Below are positions 1 through 10,300 of a DNA stretch of 64,000 bases, piece after piece. Below the pieces are notes generated by a model that did not search any database, was not told where the DNA came from, and saw nothing but the letters and a program-made list of their open reading frames with translations. The stretch comes from Microglena sp. YARC (Eukaryota > Chlorophyta > Chlorophyceae > Chlamydomonadales > Chlamydomonadaceae): positions 89,852,484 to 89,916,483 of the forward strand of contig CM039463.1 in the NCBI GenBank assembly GCA_022414725.1, written 5' to 3'. Within the stretch, counting starts at the first letter, position 1; each line of letters starts with the position of its first letter. The translations under genes were made by a program, and so were the position numbers.

Positions 1-42
1 GGTGTCCGAGAGATAATGGGCCATATCTGGCCATATCAATGT

Positions 43-238
43 TTTTAGCTTCAGCAAAGAGCAGCAGCTTCTAGCTACCTACCCGAGACAGCCATTAGGC
101 AAAGCCCACAAATGTCAGCAACTCTAGAAAAGTGATTTTGCCGGGTTCCAGGAGCATTAGCCTTCTTCTTTGGGTTAGGCTAATTAGCTAGGAATCTGAT
201 CTAACTATAAACTGGTGCTCGTAGCTGAAAATAAAAGC
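43..238. mobile_element. MITE family A, copy 1
   Basis: Family A is a short (about 190 bp) element with long inverted ends. One end reads TTTTCAGCTACGAGCAGCAG then CTTCTAGGCAGCTCC, the other is its inverse ending GTAGCTGAAAA. A second form has TTTCTTTTTGGGCTACGCAT at the ends. At least eleven copies or pieces are in this window. No coding sequence. This copy is diverged. Confidence 0.55.
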
Positions 239-401
239 TCTGGTCCGTGTAGTATAAAATACAAACAATACATCATCTCCAACACAGTCATTAGTAGAAA
301 GGGCACAAACATCATTATACTGATGAGTCGGGAGCGTGGTGAAGTAGTGTTTATGCTACCCATGTTTAATCCGCCAGTTAGACCATATAAAGCAATGATT
401 T

Positions 402-573
402 CCCGAGTGGTGTACGGGTTAGACTGGCCACCACAACCGGAGGAGTCCCCGATTCGAACCTGCACTCCGAAATTCCTTGTTTCCGTGGCTCACACGGGGG
501 GTAATTGTTGGCTGCAATGCGCAAACGGTGAGACGCCATACCTGGTGTATAGAACCTTGTAACAACTATTAAC
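402..573. mobile_element. Possible short insertion flanked by a 12-bp direct repeat
   Basis: AAAGCAATGATT is found at 390-401 and again at 574-585 around a 172-bp segment that holds a B-box-like GGTTCGAATC on the minus strand. It may be another SINE with its target duplication. The A-box is not clear. Confidence 0.4.
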
Positions 574-582
574 AAAGCAATG

Positions 583-700
583 ATTACACCTGGTGGCGCG
601 TGGTATTACGGGAGCCCCGCCTTACGGCAGTAGGGAACGAGCTGCTACTTAACCTGGCATGGCTACCTTGGCGGGTGACAGCGACCGCGAACACTAAAGC
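583..700 (-). mobile_element. SINE body fragment without the tRNA head
   Basis: It matches the body of the SINE at 2044-2216 (GGGAGCCCCGCCTTACGGCA, CCGCGAACACTAAAG) but stops before the box region. Confidence 0.6.
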
Positions 701-840
701 CAGTTAGACCATGTAATCAAAACAATAAAACAATAATAGAACAACTGATGAATCTGGTAGTAGGCCTCGTAATAAACATTACGATGTCCTAGACAGGCCA
801 TAGTTAACCCAAGACAATTCCTGTCCGCAACATCCAGGGG

Positions 841-848
<8 letters not shown>

Positions 849-888
<40 letters not shown>

Positions 889-900
889 GGGGGGGGGGGG
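849..900. repeat. (GT)n followed by poly-G
   Basis: A GT dinucleotide run is followed directly by about 30 G. The mirror structure, poly-C then (CA)n, is at 4337-4392 and 58949-58985. Confidence 0.95.
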
Positions 901-944
901 ATACAATGATACAAGCCTCAGCTCTCTTCACTTCATGGGCTATA

Positions 945-2030
945 ATTCAGCGACAGACGGCGTAGCATGCCTCTCGTAAGACTAGCAGCTCCTTTGCATG
1001 AAGCTCTACTAGTCTACTCAACTGTTAGGCTTACCTGGTTGTGCAACACTGTTGCACTACTAGGTGTGTAACACCGTTGTAAGACTAGTCGTGCAACACT
1101 GTAGAACGACTACTCGTGTAACACTGTTGTACTACTAGTCGAGTAACACCATTCACCAGGTTCTACTAGCAAGTCATTCGTAGCTTCCTAGAAAAAGAAT
1201 CCAGAGGAAGAAGAAGAATTAGCCCCCTAGAAGAGATCCTAGAAGAAGAATTCAGCGACATACGGCGTAGCATGCCTCTAATGACACTCGCAGCTCCCTC
1301 GCATGAAGCTCTACCAGTCTACTCAGCTGTTAGGCTCGACTGGTTGTGTAACACCGTTGCACTACTATTTATGTAACCCCGTTGTACAACTAGTTGTGTA
1401 ACACCGCTCATCAGGCTTTACTACCGGGTCATCCATAGCTTCCTAGAAGAAGAATTCAGAAGCAGAGGAAGAAATAGCCTCCTAGAAGAGATCCTAGGAG
1501 TACAATTCAGCTACAGTCGGCGTAGCATGCTTCTAATGACACTCGCAGCTCCTTCGCATGAAGCTGTACTAGTCTACTCAACTGGTGTACTTCACTAATT
1601 GTGTAACTACACTACTAGTTGTGTAACACCGTTCACCAGGCTCTACTGGCAGGGCGCCCATAGCTTCCACAGAAGCATTCATCAACTGAAAGCGTAGCAT
1701 GCCTCTAATGACACTCACAGATCCTTCGCATGGGGGTGCACTAGTCTACTCATTGTTAGACTCCAATGGCTGTGTAACCCTCTTCTACTTCTAGTTGTTT
1801 AACACCGTCCAACAGGCTCTACTGGCAGGGCGCCCATAGCTTCCACAGAAGCATTCATCAACTGACATTGTAGCGTGCCTCTCATGACACTCGCAGCTCC
1901 TTTGCATGAAGCTCTACTGTTATACTCAACTGTTAGACTCTACTGGCTGTGTGACCCTGTTCTACTTCTAGTTGTTTAACACCCTTCACCAGACTCAAAT
2001 GGCAGAGTATCCATCGCTTCCACAGGCATG
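945..2030. repeat. Degenerate tandem repeat, about 5 copies of 170-300 bp
   Basis: Units start near 950, 1250, 1505, 1685 and 1862 and share GCGTAGCATGCCTCT, CTCGCAGCTCCTTCGCATG and TGTGTAACACCGTT motifs. The last shows up two to four times inside a unit. No coding frame is seen. It lies beyond the 3' end of the amidohydrolase gene. Confidence 0.8.
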
Positions 2031-2043
2031 GTGCTAAATAATG

Positions 2044-2216
2044 ATAACGCCTGGTAAGGGAGCCCCATCTTATGGCGGTAGGGAACGGGCTGCTCCTTTA
2101 CCTGGACAAAGCTACCATGGCGGCTGACAGTGACCACGAACACTAAGGCGCACCCGTTCAGATTCGAACCCGGCACCTTTGTCGGTCACGGAGCTCAGCC
2201 ATTGAGCCATTCGTTG
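2044..2216 (-). mobile_element. tRNA-derived SINE
   Basis: Minus-strand reading gives an A-box-like TGGCTCAATGG (2209-2199) and a B-box GGTTCGAATCT (2170-2160) in tRNA-like spacing, followed by a body with GCCATGGTAGCTTTGTCCAG. The body is shared with 7703-7870 and 583-700. Both promoter boxes are internal, as in RNA polymerase III-driven SINEs. Confidence 0.75.
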
Positions 2217-2562
2217 AACGGGGATTCATGGTGCTACCAGGGTTGGAAATGCTGGTCAGGAACATAGCACGGTGGTGCTGAAGACTGGGGGTACTGAAGA
2301 CAGCCCAAGAGGGCTCTTAAGTAGCACCCCCAAAGCACAAAAATCCCTTTCGCAGTACTAGTGCTATAAGTAGCACCTTCACATATCCCCCATTCCACAG
2401 AAGAAGCATCCCAATTGCTAGGCAGGGGGAAGCTGGCCAGCACTTCTTTTCCTTAACTACCTAAGCCCTAAACCACCAAAACCTTAACCACTGAAACCCT
2501 AGTGCTGACCAGGTAGGTGCTGACCAGCTTCCCCTACATCCTTGCTATCCATGGTTGATTGA

Positions 2563-2617
2563 GATGGAACTCCATTGCCTTTCTACAAGGAGTTAGTGGC
2601 CAAGGCTTCATTGGAAT
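2563..2617 (-). pseudogene. Decayed copy of the last-exon tail
   Basis: About 55 bp resemble 2711-2765 ([10 protein letters not shown] region and the final TCTCAATC) with substitutions, including an in-frame TAG. It is separated from the real exon end by the MITE fragment 2618-2710. It suggests how the sequence read before the MITE insertion. Confidence 0.7.
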
Positions 2618-2710
2618 GCCTATTATGTCAGCTATTGAGGCTTGGGGCTTAGGCTAGTGGCTGGCTCAGGGAGCTGCCTAGAAGCTGCTGCTCGTAGCTG
2701 AAAAGAAAAA
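2618..2710. mobile_element. MITE family A, truncated, joined to the amidohydrolase stop codon
   Basis: Only one inverted end and the start of the body are present. The end (GTAGCTGAAAAGAAAAA) meets the TAG stop codon at 2711-2713 directly. Confidence 0.75.
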
Positions 2711-2896
2711 CTAGGATTGAGATGTAACTTCAGTGCCTTTCTCCAAGAAGTCGGTGGCCAAGGCTGCGAGGTACTTAGAGCCCAACATCAAAGCATCTTC
2801 ATCAACTTTGAAAAGAGGGGAATGCAAGCCGTGGATGGCACCGATGGCCTCATTGCGCACTCCCAAAAATGCAAAGCAGCATGGGACAGCTTGGGC
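2711..2896 (-). CDS. Amidohydrolase last exon (C-terminus, metal ligand HSPLF)
   Basis: This 186-nt exon enters in phase 0 after CTTCACCAG and ends at TAG 2713-2711. It codes for 61 residues, [14 protein letters not shown] then [17 protein letters not shown], equal to the plant C-terminal block with its last metal His (His391). The TAG sits at the junction with a MITE fragment (2618-2710), and a decayed copy of the exon tail follows at 2563-2617. The present C-terminus may therefore have been set by that insertion. Confidence 0.92.
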   Translation of the reverse strand, partial: AQAVPCCFAFLGVRNEAIGAIHGLHSPLFKVDEDALMLGSKYLAALATDFLEKGTEVTSQS

Positions 2897-4334
2897 CTGG
2901 TGAAGGGGAGAGAGGAAGTTGGGAACAGCAATCGATTCAGATATTTTGTGAAAGGATGTTTTTGCAGTATGCTGGACCCCTTGTTGCGCACTCCCAATAA
3001 TGCAAAGCAGTGTGGAACAGCTTGGGTATGGTGAAGGAGAGAGAGGCAGTTGAGAACTTCAGTCGATTTATAAGTTTTGCGATAGGATTTCCACGCCAGG
3101 ATGCTTAACCCCTCCTTACGCACTCCCAATAATGCAGAGCAGCATGGAACAGCTTGGGCCTTAAGAAGGGGAGAGAGGCAGTTGGGAACAGCAGTCGATT
3201 TATATATTTACTGATAGGATTTTCTTGCCAGGATGCTGGACCCCTCCTTACGCACTCCCAATAATGTGAATCAGCGTGGGACAGCTTGGGCAAGGTGAAG
3301 GGGAGAGAGGCAGTTGAGAGCATCAGTCAATTTAGATATTAAGCAAAAGGATTTTCTTGCCAGGATGCTGGACCCCTCCTTGCGCACTCCCAAAAATGCA
3401 GAGCAGCATGGAACAGCTTGGGCAGGGTGAAGGGGAGGGAGGCAGTTGGAAACAGCCCTCGATTCAGATATTTTGTGATAGGATTTTCTCACCCAAAGGC
3501 TTGCACCCGTGCAGTTTTTATTGTATTAGATATTTATGTAGGCCAGGTTGAGTAAGTACTTGGCCTGCTCAAGCCTGATTTCAGGATTGTTGCCTTGCCG
3601 TCGCATGGCGGAGGGGAAGCGCGGATCCCGGGGGGGTTCATGCGTCGCTATGCAAAACAAAAGTGACCCCATGCACAAACCAGCGACCCAGATGATGAAT
3701 AGTGAGGAGTGTTGAAGTAGATGCAGCAGCAGTAGCAGTAGCAGTAGCAAAAGAAAGGAATCCAGCTTTCCAGATATACCTAGGGAACAGCAATATGATA
3801 TCATGCCATCATATGATACCGGCAGTCGGACTAGGCTGAAGTGACCATTTATATACAAAATCATACGATGCAGTTTCACCTTTGGTCATCATCATATGAT
3901 ATGCCGGTCCCTAGATATACCACACAATTTCATGACTCATCCAACTATTCTTAGTGATGGACCCCATGAGCACCATCACCATCATCTAACACACTCCTGT
4001 GCCCCAACCCCAGTGCGTCTCACCATGAACGCTAAGTCCTCACTGCCCATCGTCAGTTCAGCTGCTTCAACTCCCCCCCCCCCCCCCTCCCCCCTCCCCC
4101 CCCAAAAAAACCAGCAGCAGCAGCAGCAGTGACTTCATCTAACACCCGCCAGTGTCCCAACACCAGTGCAACTCACAATGGACACTAAATCCTCACTGCC
4201 CATCATTAGTTCAGCTACTTCAACTTATTTCTCCCCAACAAAGCAGCAGCACCATCACCATCATTAAACACACTCCTGTGCCCCAGTGCATCTCACCATG
4301 TACGCTAAGTCCTCACTGCCCATCGTCAGTTCAG

Positions 4335-4386
<52 letters not shown>

Positions 4387-7300
4387 ACACACCCTCCCCC
4401 CAAAAAAACCAGCAGCAGCAGCAGCAGCAGTGACTTATCTAACACCCGCCAGTGTCCCAACACCAGTGCAACTCACCATAGACGCAAGTCCTCACTTCCC
4501 ATTGTTAGTTCAGCTGCTTCAACTTATTTCTCCCAAACAAAGCAGCAGCACCATCACCATCATCTAACACACTCCTGTGCCCCAAAACCAGTGCAACTCA
4601 CCATGAACGCTAAGTCCTCACTGCTCATCATTAGTTCAGCTTCTTAAACTTATTTCCCCCCAACAAAAGCAGCAGCAGCAGCAGCAATGAAGTCATTAGA
4701 CACCCTCCTATGCCCCATTGATCACCCTCCTGTGCTTTAACACCAAGTGCAACTCACCATAAACGCAAAGTCCTCACTGGCCATTGTCGGTTCAGCTTCT
4801 TCAACATTCTTCTCCCCAAACACTTTTTCAGCTACGCCCACTGCAAATTTGACTGCTCTTGCATCATTGACAAGAGGAGGGTAGTAGGGTTCCTGATCCT
4901 CCCTGAAATTAACACGTCCTGTGCATCCATGGATTGACGATTGTGACTCCACAATCTCCACGAGTCGGATTCGCAAGTGCTTCATAGTCTCATCTGAAAA
5001 AGCCCTACATGCAAGGAGCAGCATCTCATATGATGTTGACCAAAGGCGAGTATATGATATGATATGATATCATACAAATTGCATCATAGAATATTATATA
5101 TAAATGGTAACTTTAGCCCAGTCAGACTGCCGGCATCATATGATTTCATATGATGACATGATATCATATTGCCGTTCCCTACCTACATGTGACATTGTGA
5201 CAATCAGGTTAGGTAAGAAGAGCATCACCTCCAGGTAGCTATACACTCTCTAGTGTTTATGTTTTCAGCTGCACATAGCAGCTTCCTGTCAGCTCCATCA
5301 GCCAGCCACTGGGCCATTCCCAAAGCTTTCAACTGCATTCGAATGCCCTTTATGTCAGCTTTCAGGCACACTAGCTAGCTACAGGTTTGCTCCAAGGACA
5401 GGAACAGGGAGCTGCCTATAAGCTGTTAAGTGTAGACCCAAAAAGAAACAGTGACACTCTCATGCCTGTGTGCATGTTTCAGGCCAGGGGAGCATCCATG
5501 TACCGACGATCTTGTCTCCACAATCACTTTTTGTTGGTAGACCCCCAACCCCCTTGGGACGGGAGCCCCCCCAGGGTCAACCCGTTGTCCATTTGTCCAA
5601 CCACGCTAAGCCACAAAGCCATATGTCTCAAGTAACTGTCCCGTGACTTGATTCTGATGCCACCTGTCGTTCCGATAGCCAACACTCTCTGCCAATTTCC
5701 CTAGGACTTGTTTCTTTCAAGGACGCGTCGTCACAGCGTCGCCATTCCGTCGTTGCATGGCGACACGTGACCCCCCCAACCCCCCCGTGCGATGGCTTTG
5801 CAACAATGATAAAATCAGGCTTGAGTAGCCCCAGTAGCTACTCAACCTGGCCTACATAAATACGAAATAAACAAACATTGTCCACAATCTCGTCTAGTCT
5901 GATTCGCAAGTGCTTCATGGTTTCATCTGTAAATCCCTACATAGGATATTGTCACAATGGCCCTAAAAAGCTTTAAAAGCTATAAAAAACACTAAAACGC
6001 TGTCCCTGCAGGAGGCCTCCAACCATCAAGCTAGAGAAAACCCACTTTCAGATTTGTAAAGAGCCTGATATTCCGGGGCGCAGGTTAAGAAGAATATAAG
6101 AACATCACCTACAGGTACTTAGATACTCTCATTGTAGAATTAAATCATCACTGAAGCACGAGCTCAGGGCCTCCGTCAGTTAAACGATTGTTTGGGGCTC
6201 AGTTCATCAGTTCTTCTTCTTTTTAAGCCCTTCCTATACGGTTGGGCAAGTCCCTTTAGCCTATTTGGCCTACCCCTGGACTGTAACATACATACATAGA
6301 TACTCTCATGCTTGTATGCATGCTTCAGTCCAGGGGTAGCCCAACAGGCTAAGTGTTGAGCAAGGAATGAAAAAATTCTATGCAGCGTTGCAAGGGACGT
6401 TAAAAATTGGCAAAGAGGTGCGACTGAGTGACAGGTGGCAACGGAAGCGAGTTAGTTACGAGACCGTTGGCTGACGTGTCAGGTTTCATCTCAGTCAGAC
6501 GGCCAGTTGGTCGGTTGGTTGGTCAGTTGGATGGACAAATGGGTAACCCAGGGGGCTCCCACCCCCTTGAAGAGGGGGCTCTGCCAAAAAAGATCATCAC
6601 CGCCACATAGCTAGACACTCTCATGCTTGTATGTGCATAAATATGCACCCTTTCAGACAGCACCCTATCAAACATCACCCTTTCAAGCAAATTAAAAGAA
6701 TACCGATGACCCCCCCCAAATTTGCAGTATGTGCATACTAGAACCCAGGGGTAGCCAAATAGACTGAAGGGGCCCAACTTAAAACATTGAAGGTGAACGC
6801 TAGACTACCAGGAGGGGCTAATTGAGAAAAAAAACTTGATGAACTGGTCCATGAGTGCAGGGAATCGGTAAGCTTATCGCGTGGTAGTTGGGTTGCATCT
6901 TGGCATAGGCCTATACCTTGGCATTTACGTTGTGCATGTTGTTGTTACCTTTACCTGTCTTCCTGTAGTTTTATCATCATTAATAATTCAGGGGATGATT
7001 TGGGACTCGAACGAGGGGGGGTAGTGGGGTGGGGTGGGGTGGGATGGGGCAGTGGGGGTGGGTGCACTTGTCACTAGCTTCCTCAAAGCGCACCTGATTG
7101 TCCCCCCAAACGTGATGGAATCAGGCACCACATTGAACGCATCTCCCCCACTTATGTTACATATATTCACCAGGGCAGGAATACGAGGGGACGTAGTGTG
7201 TGTGTGGGGGGTGTGGGGTGCACACGTGAGGGGGCGTAGTGTGTGTGTGTGGTGTGTGGGGTGGGGGTGGGAGCACTTGTCACTAGCTGTTGCAATGCGT

Positions 7301-10300
7301 ACCCGATTGTTCCCCCAAACGTAATGGAATCAGGCACCACATTGAACGCATCTCCCCCACTTATTTTACAGATATTCACCATGACAGCCTCATTGGGGGC
7401 GTAGTGGGTGGGTGGGGTGCACTTGTCACTAGCTTCCTCAAAGCGCACCTGATTGTTCCCCCAAACGTGATGGAATCAGGCACCACATTGAACGCATCTC
7501 CCCCGCTTATGTTACATATATTCACCACCACAGGCTCATGGGGTGGGAGTGCACTAGTCATTAGCGGCTTCAGATTGGAAACTATAGAAGCCCCCGCGAC
7601 GACAGGGTTGGTTGTCAGATGTGGCATCGCAGCGTGACCACCCTGCAGAGGATGGGAGCAGGGCAGCAGCATTTTTAGCTATGTGGTTACAGTCATCCTG
7701 TTCCGACGAATGGCTCAATGGTACAGCTCATTGAAATCAGAAGGTGTGGGGTTTGAATCCCTACGGGTGCGCTTTAGTGGTTGCGGTACCGCCATGGTAG
7801 CTTTGTCCAGGTAAAGTAGCAGCCCATCCCCTAATGCCGTAAGACGGGGTTCCCTTAATACCACACCCCCCCAGGCATTATCATTACTTTGGTTACAGTC
7901 CAGGGGTAGCCAAAATAGGCTACAGGAACTCCCTCCAAGCCCCTCAAATAATCAAGACGACTCTGGACTACCAGGAGGGGCTATCAAAACAAGCACTCTA
8001 TGACCTGGTCCAGTGGTCACCAAACAATTGCGCCTTTGTGACCTGAGACAAAGTCCTGTTTGGATAATATGGATAATATGGATAATAAGAGGTTGATGGT
8101 AGGTTGGGCTGCTTGCCTCTTTGGCAATAGGCTGCAACTTCTGCACAGCCTCTTTAGACGGCCATTCAACTAAGCTAAAAGGTTTCAGTAGTTCTGGGCC
8201 ACTTTGTTTTGTTTCCAAAGACGTGTTGCCACTGCATCGCCATTCCGTAGTAGCATGGCGGCATATGAACCCCCGTACCCCCCCACCCCACACCCGGTTC
8301 TGCGCTTCGCACTCCGCCATGTCATGGCAACACATCAATCCTGAAACCAGGCTTGAGCAGCCTAAGCAGCGACTCAACCTGGCTTACAGAAATATAAAAT
8401 AAAAATTTCTGTTCTGGACAGCAGATGCTGATAGCTTGCTGGAAGCTTACAGGTGCACAACCTTGCTCAAGATTCGGGTGAATGGAAAAACGACAAGCCC
8501 ACTTTGCCCAGGATATATCACTCACTAAATAAGCAAATAACAGGTGGAACAGCCATTGTAATTTACAATGTAAATGTTAACTTTGTAATTTACAATGTTA
8601 TGATATGTTTTGTAGTTATCTAAAGTAATGCGTTATTCCCAGTATCACTTAGATGTAACACCCACCTAGCCAGATATACATAAATCCAGAAATGACAAGT
8701 GCAATGTGTAACTGGAAAGGCATAGTTCGATCAAGACATGACGATTCCAACATCCACCTGTCAAGGTATAGTTCGATCAATACATGACGATTCCAACATC
8801 CACCTGTCAAGGTATAGTTCGATCATAATTGAAAAGTGCAACAACCACCTTGCAAGATATAGTTTTATCAATAAATGGCAAGTGCAACACACACCTGGCC
8901 GGATATAGTAACTTCAAACGAAATGACACCTGCCATGATGGGGCCAGGTCGAGTTGCGATGGTGCCAGCTGGCAGGGCGGGCCACACATGAAGAGCAAAT
9001 GCCATGTCAGCATCCTGCAGGGTACAGCCACATTTGTTTAGGCCAGGGAGACAAAAGGCAGGCAGGCAAAAGAAGCACTGACAGAGGGGAGTGATGGTGC
9101 CAGCTGGCAGAGAGCGCAACACATGAAGAGCAAACGCCATGTCAGCATCCTGCATGGCATAGCCACATTTTTGCAGTTTTACTTGGCTTGATTAGAGATC
9201 GAGATATAGAGATAAACGTCTCTTAATTATTGCTGTCGTGAGTCTACCTGGGTTACCTACATTACATTTGTTTTCATTACTTCCATTAAGTAGGATCATT
9301 ACTAAGGCTTTCATAACCTCCATTAAGTAGGATCAGTGCTAAGGCTTTCATTACCTCCATTAAGTAGGATCATTACTAAGGCTTTCATAACCTCCATTAA
9401 GTAGGATCATTACTAAGGCTTTCATTACCTCCATTAAGTAGGTTCATCACTAAGGCTTTTATTTTCTCCATTAAGTAGGTTCATTACTAAGGCTCTCATT
9501 ACCTCCATTAAGTAGGTTTGTTACTAAGGCTTTCATTACCTTCATTGAGTAGGTTTATTACTAAGGCTTCCATTACCTCCATTAATTAAGTTCATTACTA
9601 AGGCTTTCATTTTCTCCATTAAGTAAGTTCATTACTAAGGCTTTCATTACGTCCATTAAGTAAGATCATTACTAAGGCTTTCATTTTGTCCATTAAGTAA
9701 GATCATTACCAAGGCTTTCATTTCTGACACGTTGTTGGTCTATTAGCCTTCCTGCTGCTCTCAGTCTGCGAGCAGAGTACACATGGATAGCAATAATGCT
9801 ACTACACCACACTCTGGAGTACAGAATGCGATCACAGATATGTTGACAGTTTCAAGGCATGTCTAGGTCAATAATTTTGTGGGTAGAGGAAACAGCATGG
9901 AGGCAGGCAGTTGCTTTTGTAGACAAGGCAAAAGATGCTCTGGCGGAAAGTAGGCAGTTTTTATATTGGCAGGGGAAAAGATACACTGGCGGAAGGTAGG
10001 CAGGTGTTTTGTAGGCAGGGCAAAAGAAGCAATGGCAGAAGGTGAGCAGTTGTTTTAGGCAGGGGAAAAGATGTACTGGCAGAGGAATACAATTGCAAAT
10101 ACACTTACCTCATATATCGTCATATAAAATCATACACCATCACATACCAATCATACGCATACTTCACATACCAATCATACACCTACACCTACATCATCAC
10201 ATACCAATCATACACATACACCATCACATACAAGTCATACGCCTAAACATACATCATCACATACAAATCATACACAAACATCACCAAATACAAATCACAC

